Of a stretch of DNA of 64,000 nucleotides, positions 52,822 through 60,193 are shown one piece after another. Each line of letters opens with the position of its first letter. Position 1 is the first letter of the stretch. Under the pieces are notes generated by a model. The model did not search any database. It saw only the letters and a list, made by a program, of their open reading frames with translations, and was not told where the DNA came from. The position numbers and the translations under genes were made by a program. Origin of the DNA: Proteiniclasticum ruminis DSM 24773 (GTDB lineage Bacteria > Bacillota > Clostridia > Clostridiales > Clostridiaceae); NCBI RefSeq assembly GCF_000701905.1, contig NZ_JNKC01000007.1, positions 62,001 through 126,000 on the forward strand, written 5' to 3'.

Positions 52822-53853
52822 CTATTCCATCAGGCCAAAAGCTGCTGCTGCTTCTTCGCCGTATTTATCAACAAAATACTTCTGAAGATCTGAAATCTTC
52901 TCTTTGAAGGGCACAAGTTCTTCGCTGGATAGCTCAGTCACTTCCATACCAAAGGATCTGAACTTTTCAATCAGTTCCCGTTCCTCTTTCTCCACCATAT
53001 CTCTTCCCCATTCGCAGGCTTCCAGGGCTTTTTCATGAAGAAGTTTCTGCGTCTCTTCAGGCAGCTCATTGAATTTCTTTGTGTTCATCACAAAAAGATA
53101 ATTTTCATAGGTATAATTCCAAACAGTCATATACTTCTGTATCTCATACATATTCGCTGAATTGGTCACACTGAATCCATTTTCCTGACCGTCGATGGTT
53201 CCCTGCTGAAGGGCTGTGAACACTTCGCTCCAGCTCATGGCCACTGGATCTGCACCGAAGGCTCTCCAGAAATTCATATACACTTCTCCACCAGGAACTC
53301 TGACCTTCAGCTTTGCCACGTCATCCGGTGTTTTAACCGGTCTTTTGCTGTTAGTGATCTGTCTGAATCCATTATGTACAGATCCCATATAAGTAAGCCC
53401 TTTATCTTCCAGAAGCTTTCCATAATACTCTCCGCCTGAAGCGTCAATCACTTGTCTTGCCTGTGAGTAGTCATCGAATATCCATGGAATTGTACCTACG
53501 AGCAGCTTCTGATCAAGAACTGCCATGGCACTGGAAGCGTATGCGGCTATTTCAGTAGCGCCCTGGGCAACCATTTCCACGCCTTTCGTTCCATTACCTC
53601 CCGCAAGCTGGTCATTGGTAAATACTTTGATTTCAATATTTCCGCCTGATGCTTCTTTGACAAGTTCAGAAAACTTTATTGCTGTTTTTGTATCGGTGGC
53701 AATATCTGTTCCATTGACTGTCATTCTTAATGTCATTTTAGGATATAGCTTCTCATCTCCAGTCCCGTTATTATCAGATGCGCCAACGCATCCGCTGAAC
53801 AGTGGTAACGAAACGAGAAGCATCAGCGCGAGTGCGCTTATCTTCTTTTTCAT
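52822..53853 (-). CDS. dctP: TRAP transporter substrate-binding lipoprotein (DctP family)
   Basis: A 343-residue lipoprotein: MKKKISALALMLLVSLPLFSGC gives lipobox FSGC. The DctP core includes VKTPDDVAKLKVRVPGGEVYMNFWRAFGADPVAMSWSEVFTALQQGTIDGQENG. The Arg in KVRVPGG is the residue that binds the carboxylate of organic acids in known DctP proteins, so an acidic substrate is likely. The ATG behind AGGGGG at 53853 is preferred to an ATG seven codons upstream. It is the second gene of the operon after the regulator. Confidence 0.92.
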   Translation of the reverse strand: MKKKISALALMLLVSLPLFSGCVGASDNNGTGDEKLYPKMTLRMTVNGTDIATDTKTAIKFSELVKEASGGNIEIKVFTNDQLAGGNGTKGVEMVAQGATEIAAYASSAMAVLDQKLLVGTIPWIFDDYSQARQVIDASGGEYYGKLLEDKGLTYMGSVHNGFRQITNSKRPVKTPDDVAKLKVRVPGGEVYMNFWRAFGADPVAMSWSEVFTALQQGTIDGQENGFSVTNSANMYEIQKYMTVWNYTYENYLFVMNTKKFNELPEETQKLLHEKALEACEWGRDMVEKEERELIEKFRSFGMEVTELSSEELVPFKEKISDLQKYFVDKYGEEAAAAFGLME

Positions 53854-53874
53854 ATCATGTATCCCCCTAAACAT

Positions 53875-54741
53875 TTATACTCTTTTCAGGCTATATGCCT
53901 CTTTTGATTTTTCATTGTTCTTCGAGTAATTCTCAAAGTCCTTTGCTAGAATCCCCAGCTGCAGTACACCAATAACACACAGCTCACTGATTCTTGCAGC
54001 AGGCACGTCACTTAGAGATAGTGTTTCCCTAGATGTTGAGAAAAGAAGAATGTCCGCTTCATCAGACATGGGTGTCTTCTGATAGCCTGTGATGCATATG
54101 ATTTTTGCTCCATTTCTTCTTGCCTGCCGCATTGAATCCAGCGTATTTTTCGTTCGTCCACTATGGATGATGGCGATGACCACATCCTCTTCTGTTAAAT
54201 GTGTAGCTGCCATAACCTGCAAGAATGCATCGGTTTCCACAACACAAGGCAAACCCAGCTGCAGCAGCAGATTATAAGTACTGAAACAGATGGATCCCGA
54301 TCCACCTTCGCCGATGATTAAGATCCGTCTGGCAGATGTTATGGCATCGATGGCTTTTTCCATCTCCTGATTGTCTATCATCTGCATGGTGTCATCGATG
54401 ATCATCTGATTGATCTTTGCGAACTTCTGTTTTATTTTTGCAATATCATCTTCTTCATCGATGGCTTGTTCTATTCCATAGGAAGAGAGAATCTGATTCT
54501 CCATATAATATTTGAGTTCGTTATATCCTCTAAAGCCTATGGCCTTACTGAAACGGATGATAGAAGCGGGACTTGTTTCACATCTTTCAGATAGCTCCAC
54601 TGTTGTTAGTCCTGCAATCTCATCCTGATGACTCAGAATATAATCCGCAATTCTTTTTTCTACTGCACTATAGGAATTATAGTATGCAATAATGCGATCA
54701 ATGGTTTCAGTGTTGTTTCCCCGGGTATCAAACTTATTCAT
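53875..54741 (-). CDS. RpiR family transcriptional regulator
   Basis: A 288-residue regulator. The N-terminal HTH_6 domain (about 1-80) has LTTVELSERCETSPASIIRFSKAIGFRGYNELKYY, and the C-terminal SIS sugar-isomerase-fold domain (about 115-260) has ARRILIIGEGGSGSICFSTYNLLLQLG and VVIAIIHSGRTKNTL, which binds phosphosugars or related effectors. It is the first gene of the operon with dctPQM, transketolase and SDR, and probably its regulator. ATG at 54741 follows GAGGAGAAG. Two perfect 12-bp palindromes lie just upstream. Confidence 0.9.
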   Translation of the reverse strand: MNKFDTRGNNTETIDRIIAYYNSYSAVEKRIADYILSHQDEIAGLTTVELSERCETSPASIIRFSKAIGFRGYNELKYYMENQILSSYGIEQAIDEEDDIAKIKQKFAKINQMIIDDTMQMIDNQEMEKAIDAITSARRILIIGEGGSGSICFSTYNLLLQLGLPCVVETDAFLQVMAATHLTEEDVVIAIIHSGRTKNTLDSMRQARRNGAKIICITGYQKTPMSDEADILLFSTSRETLSLSDVPAARISELCVIGVLQLGILAKDFENYSKNNEKSKEAYSLKRV

Positions 54742-54753
54742 CGGCTTCTCCTC

Positions 54754-54846
54754 AAAGTATACTTTGTAATTTATTTCATGAAATATCGCGCTTACAGGAA
54801 ATGTTTTTCCTAGCCACAATTTATATCGTTTTCATAACTCTGTCAA
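54754..54846 (-). promoter_or_regulatory. Promoter and palindromes of the RpiR-TRAP operon
   Basis: On the minus strand -35 TTGACA (54841-54846), 17 bp, -10 TAAATT (54818-54823). Between the promoter and the start codon lie two perfect palindromes, ATTTCATGAAAT (54773-54784) and AAAGTATACTTT (54754-54765). The first resembles the GAAAT/ATTTC arms of known RpiR-type operators, so it is a candidate site for the regulator coded here. Confidence 0.6.
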
Positions 54847-55050
54847 TTTTTGTTATTTATTTAACAATTCATAAATCGGAGTAACATCAGATATTCTGAA
54901 TTCATTTACACTTTTGTTTCCTATTCATTTTATGGATTTATCATTAAACAGCACTGCTATTTCGAAAGTTGAATTATTAGACATTATGGTTGCGATTTTT
55001 ATATACTTCTTGAAAACCATTACCTCTCTATTTCATTGTCATTTCTTGAC

Positions 55051-55179
55051 ATGAAACGTTTCACGCATTTTCTTATAAAATAAAAATAGAAATAGAAATA
55101 CAGCAAAAAATTGAGCACCTATCGTCCCAGATCCTCATGATTGGGTCAACCTGACGATGAAACGTTTCATGATTCAGGT
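55051..55179. promoter_or_regulatory. Two LacI-family-type operators without an adjacent gene
   Basis: TGAAACGTTTCA, a perfect 12-bp palindrome with central CG, occurs at 55052-55063 and 55158-55169, 106 bp apart. The second copy is nested in a larger dyad: ACCTGA (55149-55154) and TCAGGT (55174-55179) flank it. A -35-like TTGACA (55046-55051) abuts the first copy. Spacing of about ten helical turns suits looping by a tetrameric LacI-type repressor. No LacI gene is in the window. Confidence 0.6.
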
Positions 55180-55241
55180 CCGATCTCTTTCCGGAACGAA
55201 TGATGCTTGTGGCAAAAATATCGAAAAATCCCCTTCTCACT

Positions 55242-55275
55242 AATAAGGATTGATAATAATTTATCAATCCTTATT
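55242..55275. repeat. 15-bp perfect inverted repeat
   Basis: AATAAGGATTGATAA, loop TAAT, TTATCAATCCTTATT. The hairpin is strong but has no clear T run, so it may be a terminator remnant, an mRNA end or a protein site. Confidence 0.6.
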
Positions 55276-55342
55276 TCAGTTTATTTCATTATCAGTGACA
55301 TGTATTTCTCTTTATTCAAGCCATCCGCTTTATTTTACCCAC

Positions 55343-55398
55343 AAAAAACTGCGTCTGTATTTCAGCTTCGTTTCACTGAAGCAATCAGACGCAGTTTT
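55343..55398 (-). terminator. Terminator of the transporter-condensation-adenylation-carrier operon
   Basis: AAAAAACTGCGTCTG and CAGACGCAGTTTTT form a 14-bp stem, with a small inner CAGC/GAAGC-type pairing; on the minus strand a T run follows. It sits 12 nt past the carrier-protein stop. Confidence 0.88.
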
Positions 55399-55410
55399 TA
55401 AGATACTATT

Positions 55411-55647
55411 TCATTTTAGGTAAAGTAGAAACTTTTTGATCTTGGAGACACTTCTCAGATCCTCCATACAATAATCTTTTCGATCGATTCTCCTTCCAAG
55501 CCGAACCTCAAGATACATAATCAGATTCACCATGGATAGGGAATCTAAAAGACCGTTATCCAGTAGATCCATGTCCTCTTCCAGCTCCATTATATCCAAC
55601 CCAAAAATCTCAAGCAGTGCATCAGTTGCGATTTCATTTCGTTCCAC
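55411..55647 (-). CDS. Free-standing carrier protein (acyl/peptidyl carrier, DltC-like)
   Basis: A 78-residue carrier protein. The phosphopantetheine attachment site is Ser36 in DLLDNGLLDSLSMVNL, very like the GLLDSL core of D-alanine carrier DltC and of free-standing PCPs. GTG is the start, 6 nt after AGGGGGG; a longer frame runs back into the adenylation gene and is rejected. It is the last gene of the operon, 19 nt after the adenylation gene, and should carry the acyl group that enzyme activates. No phosphopantetheinyl transferase is coded nearby, so a housekeeping one must load it. Confidence 0.85.
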   Translation of the reverse strand: MERNEIATDALLEIFGLDIMELEEDMDLLDNGLLDSLSMVNLIMYLEVRLGRRIDRKDYCMEDLRSVSKIKKFLLYLK

Positions 55648-55666
55648 GTTCTTCCCCCCTCGTTGT

Positions 55667-57202
55667 TTACTTACCGTAAGAATATAACGCCTCATGATGA
55701 AGTCTCATGGCAAAACGGTCAATTTTACCGCTGCTGTTTTGGGGAAAGACATCCATTCCTATAATTTTCTGTGGAATCATATACGATGGAAGTCTCTCTT
55801 TCAAGCCTTTCCTGATGTCCAGAAACAGCTTTGACCGGTTCTCATAAGTTGAAGTGAGGGTCACATAGGCCACAAGAAACTTCACAGTACCTTCCTTATC
55901 CACAACAGGCCTAACCACGCTCTGATGTATCCATTCTTCCTCATTGAGTGCGCTCTCCACTTCCTCCAGCTCCACACGGTTCCCGCCAATTTTGACTCTG
56001 TTGTCCAATCTGCCCAGATAATAATAGAGGCCTTCTTTTTTTATCATAAGGTCTTTGGTCCGAAAACCTCTCCTGCCAGAATCCGTGACAAAAAAGGTGC
56101 GCTTTGTTTCCTCTTCCAGTTTATAGTAGCCATCACAGAGTCTTCTTGAAAAAATAACCAGTTCACCTTTTTCTCCTTCAGGTACCAGGTTTCCTTCTTC
56201 ATCCACAAGGACTGCATCTATAGAAGGAACTGCTTTACCTAGAGGAATCCTCTCTTCAATAAGCTCATCTACCGCGTCCTTTGTCAGTGTGCAGCCAATG
56301 GCGACCGTGGTCAGTTCTGTAGACGCATACTGAATCTTCACTGTGATCTTTGGAAACCTTCTAAAGACTTCCTTCACAAGCTCTTTTCCGCAGACCTCTC
56401 CTGCTAAAGCGATGGATTTCAGCTGAGGAAGATGAGATGCAGAGAACCTCTCATCCATGAGGAGCATACTGCAGGAAGTGGCAATGAGCCCCAGATACTC
56501 CGGTTGAATCTTAAGATATTGATTCAGAAGCTTTTCAGGGTCTTTCTGATACTCTGACGGGACCGCATAAAGCGTTGATCCCATGAGAACCATGGTTCGA
56601 TAGACATGCTGCATATGAGCTGAAAACATATAGGAGAAGTTGTTCATAACCTTTTCTTGATGTCCCCCTATATAAAACTCCTCCGATGCAAGAAAAAGAT
56701 TTTCCAGATCACCCAGCGCATTCATCACGCCTTTAGGATTTCCGGTACTCCCGGAAGTATAGAGCAGCGCCATCATTCCCTCATAAGAAAGCCAGGACTC
56801 TTCGGAAACCTTCTCCTTCCTGTACTCATATATAATCTCCAGAAGTTCTGATTCTTTTATCACAGGGACTTCTTTTTGACCGAGATCCCCATCCGAAAAT
56901 GAAATCACTAAGGAAGCTTCTGAATCTTTCAAGATAAATAGAGCTCTTTCCTTTGGTAAGGATGATGTAAGAGGCACATAAGCTCTTCCCGATTTCAGGC
57001 AGGCAAACATCACCGTGAGATACTCATTCTCCTTATCGCCAAGAATCATAACCTTTGCCTTTGGCTCCAGTGTTTTTAAAAAATATGAAGCCAAGGCATC
57101 CGAACGCTCATGGAGCATTTTAAAAGTCATCCTATTACCATGGATATCCACAGCACATACATCACTGGACTGTGCTCTTTTTCTCAGCATCTCCAAGATC
57201 AT
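55667..57202 (-). CDS. Free-standing adenylation enzyme (AMP-binding, NRPS/DltA type)
   Basis: A 511-residue ANL-family enzyme. Core motifs are A3 LLYTSGSTGNPKGV (residues 147-159), A5 IQYASTELT, A7 FRTKDL, A8 GRLDNRVKIGGNRVELEEVE and A10 NSSGKIDR with the catalytic Lys. The A4 region reads NNFSYMFSAHMQ, with Ser194 where amino-acid-activating domains have the Asp that grips the alpha-amino group (FD). This suggests a substrate that is not an ordinary alpha-amino acid. It should adenylate an acid and load it onto the carrier protein next door. ATG at 57202 follows GGGAGGGG; it overlaps the condensation gene by 41 nt. Confidence 0.88.
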   Translation of the reverse strand: MILEMLRKRAQSSDVCAVDIHGNRMTFKMLHERSDALASYFLKTLEPKAKVMILGDKENEYLTVMFACLKSGRAYVPLTSSLPKERALFILKDSEASLVISFSDGDLGQKEVPVIKESELLEIIYEYRKEKVSEESWLSYEGMMALLYTSGSTGNPKGVMNALGDLENLFLASEEFYIGGHQEKVMNNFSYMFSAHMQHVYRTMVLMGSTLYAVPSEYQKDPEKLLNQYLKIQPEYLGLIATSCSMLLMDERFSASHLPQLKSIALAGEVCGKELVKEVFRRFPKITVKIQYASTELTTVAIGCTLTKDAVDELIEERIPLGKAVPSIDAVLVDEEGNLVPEGEKGELVIFSRRLCDGYYKLEEETKRTFFVTDSGRRGFRTKDLMIKKEGLYYYLGRLDNRVKIGGNRVELEEVESALNEEEWIHQSVVRPVVDKEGTVKFLVAYVTLTSTYENRSKLFLDIRKGLKERLPSYMIPQKIIGMDVFPQNSSGKIDRFAMRLHHEALYSYGK

Positions 57203-58520
57203 AAGAAATCCCCTCCCTATCCACAAAGAACTCCTTCATCCGGCAGTCTGAACGTTCCAGCACCTCCCGGACGAGGTAACGATAAGATACCAGAAGACTT
57301 TTGATGTCCTCCTCCTGGAATCTTTTTTTCTGATACCGGAGTTCAAAAGAGATCTCTTTGTTTTTCGGCATATCAAATATTGCTGCATAAAACTGAGAGA
57401 CATTGGTATTGGACCAGAACATTCTTCCCTTGGGATAGCTTTCCTGGAACACCGCTTCATAATCCATATAGGAGAACAGAATCCAATTGAAATTAAAGTT
57501 GAGACCATGAGAAAGGCATAGCCCATAAGATAGAGGGGTCACATCCAGTGTGCTGAACCTTATATGGCGGAGCATCTCCAGATTCTCTTCATAGTTTCTT
57601 TTCGCAAAGGACTCAAATGTTTCCTCCGGATTCACTTCAATGAGAAGCGGCGGAGAGTTCATCATGCACCCCATGGTCTGCCTGCTTCTGCCATCCATTC
57701 TTCCATAGTTCAATGTACCTAAAGTGAAGGTGGTGTTCCCTTGAATCCTATATATAAGAAGTGCTGCCATAGACTCCAAAAGACTCGGCATAGAAACCTG
57801 CAGCTCTTTATGAAGAGCAGTGAGCCCTTCATAAAGGTCTCCCCTTAGAAGAATAGATTTTGAAACGCAGTCAATCTTCATGGATCTTTTTCCTCCTGGA
57901 AAAGAAAAATCCCGTCTCATTCTGAGCTTTTCTTTCCAGTAGGTCTGATCTTCCTTAAATGCTTTGCTTCTTCTATACTCTTTTTCTTTCTCTACAAACT
58001 CTCTGTAAGAACCGCTTATTGTAGGAGGCACCGGCTGATTCTCCTCATAACACCGGTTCAGCATGCGGATTTCTTTCGCCAGAAGCTTCATACTGTAGCC
58101 ATCGGTGAGGAAGTGATGCATCTGAATCCATAAAGTCAGATCCCCTGAAGCTCTTCTCAGCACCTTTATCGAGTAGAGCTGATCTTTCAGAAGCCGGATT
58201 CCCCGGTCCTTTTCTTTTTGAAGCCAGTTCTCATACTCTTCGTCCGTATAGAAAGGCAACACTTCAAATTTCTCCGTCTGAAAAGATCGGATGTACTGCC
58301 GCCAGCGCCATGGGAAACGGTACACAGGTACCAGGCGGAAACAGTCATTTCTCGAAATAAGATCATTCCCGATCCTCTGAAGTCTCTCTACAGTGCCTCC
58401 TTCCCATTCAAAAGCACAGGTCAGCGTATTCAGTTTCGACAGATTCTTAAAATCAGTCTGGGAGATCATCCCTAAAATCAGTGTGTATTGTGCCATAGAA
58501 AGTGAAAACAGATCTTCCAT
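57162..58520 (-). CDS. Free-standing NRPS-type condensation domain protein
   Basis: A 452-residue protein consisting of one condensation domain. C1 is SLSMAQYTLILG (residues 6-17), C2 ISRNDCFRLV, and C3 MHHFLTDGY with the active HHxxxDG at residues 135-141. The C5-like block TLNYGRMDGRSRQTMGCMMNSPPLLIEV follows near 280. All residues expected for catalysis are present. Such domains join a carrier-bound acyl group to an amine or alcohol. No adenylation or carrier domain is fused; these are the next two genes. ATG at 58520 has AGGGGG 10 nt upstream, and the transporter gene ends 14 nt before it. Confidence 0.88.
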   Translation of the reverse strand: MEDLFSLSMAQYTLILGMISQTDFKNLSKLNTLTCAFEWEGGTVERLQRIGNDLISRNDCFRLVPVYRFPWRWRQYIRSFQTEKFEVLPFYTDEEYENWLQKEKDRGIRLLKDQLYSIKVLRRASGDLTLWIQMHHFLTDGYSMKLLAKEIRMLNRCYEENQPVPPTISGSYREFVEKEKEYRRSKAFKEDQTYWKEKLRMRRDFSFPGGKRSMKIDCVSKSILLRGDLYEGLTALHKELQVSMPSLLESMAALLIYRIQGNTTFTLGTLNYGRMDGRSRQTMGCMMNSPPLLIEVNPEETFESFAKRNYEENLEMLRHIRFSTLDVTPLSYGLCLSHGLNFNFNWILFSYMDYEAVFQESYPKGRMFWSNTNVSQFYAAIFDMPKNKEISFELRYQKKRFQEEDIKSLLVSYRYLVREVLERSDCRMKEFFVDREGISYDLGDAEKKSTVQ

Positions 58521-58534
58521 AACTTTGTTTCCCC

Positions 58535-59923
58535 CTAGATAAACAGAAAAGCAATCGGAACCCAAAGAGCAAGGAGTATGGCCCAGATGGTGGATACAAC
58601 AGTTCCCGCTGTAAAGAGCTCTTTCATTGTATAGGATCCTTTGGTATAGGAAACCATGACTACAGGATCAAAAGGAATCAGGAGAACACAGCTGGCCATG
58701 GCTGCCACAATAAAACTGATCATTCTGGGATCATATCCATAGGATTCTGAAAGCGCTGCAAAGCTTGAAGCATAAAGAACCACAATGGCCGATGCGGTGG
58801 GTATAAGAAGATGTGTCCAGTTCACCAGTAGAGCGATGATTAAGAGAAAAACCAGAAGCACTGTATTGGTGAAATACGGCGATATGGCCGTCACAAGAAA
58901 AGCAGTCACCCCTGTTTCCACTAGAGCTGCACCTACAGACAATATGGCGCTGCAGATGAGAATGGTGTCCCATCCGCATTCCCTGGAATACTCCTTCCAC
59001 GTGAGCATATCCAAACCAGGAAGAAAAAAGACTGTGAGTGTCAGTACCGAAACCATCGTCACATTTAGCCATGGGACCCAGGAAGTCATTACCCAGAGAA
59101 CAAATGTCACAAGTAGAATCATCAAGGCTTTTCTATCGTATCTCGAGAGCTTCTCGTGATTGTGCATCTCCCTAAGAACTTTCTGCATGGTGTCCTCTTC
59201 CACAGGTTTCACCTTGAAAAGCAGAGTCAGAATTGGTACAGAAAGGAAAATTAGGATCAGAGCCAGGGGAATTCCCAGCAGCATCCATTCTGTAAATAGA
59301 ACCTTCTGTCCCGTGGCTTCCTCCACCAAACTAATGGACAGTACATTCAGTGAACTTCCGGCAGGCGTCATCATTCCTCCAAAAACAGCGCCAAAAGGCA
59401 CGGACATCATCATTGCTTTTCCTAAAGGACTCTTTCCCATATCCTCTCCCATCGAATGAAGCACTCTGGCTGCAAGTCCTGTCATAATAACTGCACAGGG
59501 CACATTGGAAACCACAGAGGAAATGAGCGCAGTGCCCAGCATAAAGGCACCCACCACATAAAGGGGGCGGCCATGAGACTTTGCCAGGAGAAAAACAGCA
59601 AGCCTTTCTGGGATAGAAGACTTCAGTAGAACCATGGAGATGCCATAACAGGCCATCAGAAAAAGAAAAAGTGTGGTCATGGAACTCTTCAAAGCCTGAT
59701 CAAAGGTGACCACACCAAGAAGTGGAAGCAGAACCAGGACCAGCGGCGCAACGATTCCAGGAGGGATGGGTTCTGTAATGAGCATAAGAAGAGCTGCGGC
59801 AAGGATGGCAATACCTCGGAAAGACTCCATAGAAAGAGCACCTGTATCAGAAACAAGAAGCGCAGTGACTAAAATGAGGACAGTTCCAATGACTCCGATA
59901 ACTCTTTTCTTTTCTGCTTTCAT
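58535..59923 (-). CDS. SLC13/DASS family anion transporter
   Basis: A 462-residue membrane protein with about eleven helices and the repeat loops of the divalent anion:sodium symporter family: VVSNVPCAVIMTGLAARVL with FGGMMTPAGSSLNVLSISL in the first half, and NWTHLLIPTASAIVVLYAS with LLIPFDPVVMVSYTKGSY in the second. Members carry dicarboxylates, citrate or sulfate. It is the first gene of the operon with the condensation, adenylation and carrier proteins, so it may import an acid substrate or export the product. The ribosome site is GGCGGGA 5 nt before ATG. Confidence 0.88.
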   Translation of the reverse strand: MKAEKKRVIGVIGTVLILVTALLVSDTGALSMESFRGIAILAAALLMLITEPIPPGIVAPLVLVLLPLLGVVTFDQALKSSMTTLFLFLMACYGISMVLLKSSIPERLAVFLLAKSHGRPLYVVGAFMLGTALISSVVSNVPCAVIMTGLAARVLHSMGEDMGKSPLGKAMMMSVPFGAVFGGMMTPAGSSLNVLSISLVEEATGQKVLFTEWMLLGIPLALILIFLSVPILTLLFKVKPVEEDTMQKVLREMHNHEKLSRYDRKALMILLVTFVLWVMTSWVPWLNVTMVSVLTLTVFFLPGLDMLTWKEYSRECGWDTILICSAILSVGAALVETGVTAFLVTAISPYFTNTVLLVFLLIIALLVNWTHLLIPTASAIVVLYASSFAALSESYGYDPRMISFIVAAMASCVLLIPFDPVVMVSYTKGSYTMKELFTAGTVVSTIWAILLALWVPIAFLFI

Positions 59924-59979
59924 AAGATCCCGCCTACAGTTTATTCTTCGAATGGAAAAATATTATATCTTGTAAGAAA

Positions 59980-60020
59980 ATTTTACGTTTTATGTCGTAT
60001 AATGTCAAATATTTAACGAC
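59980..60020 (-). promoter_or_regulatory. Promoter of the NRPS-like operon with a flanking dyad
   Basis: On the minus strand -35 TTGACA (60003-60008), 17 bp, -10 TAAAAT (59980-59985). GTCGTATAA (59994-60002) and TTTAACGAC (60012-60020) form an imperfect 9-bp dyad across the -35 box and are a possible operator. Confidence 0.7.
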
Positions 60021-60068
60021 TAATAAACAATGGAAGATATTAATTTTAAATTAAAATAAATATCTTTG

Positions 60069-60101
60069 TATTCACAAATTATTCAGTTGTGAATATTTGT
60101 G
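60069..60101. promoter_or_regulatory. Inverted repeat between the divergent operons
   Basis: TATTCACAA (60069-60077) and TTGTGAATA (60087-60095) are a perfect 9-bp dyad with a 9-nt spacer; ATTTGTG (60095-60101) repeats part of it. It lies between the minus-strand NRPS-like operon and the plus-strand transglutaminase-like gene, whose -10 TATAAT is at 60157-60162. Confidence 0.5.
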
Positions 60102-60193
60102 ATTCCATAAGATTCATGGCGTTTTTTTCTTGTAGCTATTCTATTCTCTTCAACTGTATAATAAATTATCAAACACTATAAAGGAGATCTGCC

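Larger units (their letters stand above)
54847..55342. other. Gene-free stretch with palindromes
   Basis: About 500 bases between the RpiR promoter and the terminator of the NRPS-like operon. I see no convincing gene. It holds two LacI-type palindromes (55051-55179) and a 15-bp inverted repeat (55242-55275), listed separately. Confidence 0.5.

Noticed and set aside
55051-55170. The TGAAACGTTTCA palindromes as CcpA cre sites
   Set aside because: The cre consensus needs four bases between TG and CG; here there are three. The sites fit a LacI-family operator of another regulator.
55073-55267. 64-codon minus-strand frame over the palindromes
   Set aside because: It has no ribosome site, crosses the operators and inverted repeat, and its composition is not protein-like.
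55411-57202. Adenylation and carrier proteins as the dltA-dltC part of a D-alanylation operon
   Set aside because: There is no DltB or DltD beside them, the first two genes are a transporter and a condensation domain, and the A4 Asp for the amino group is missing.
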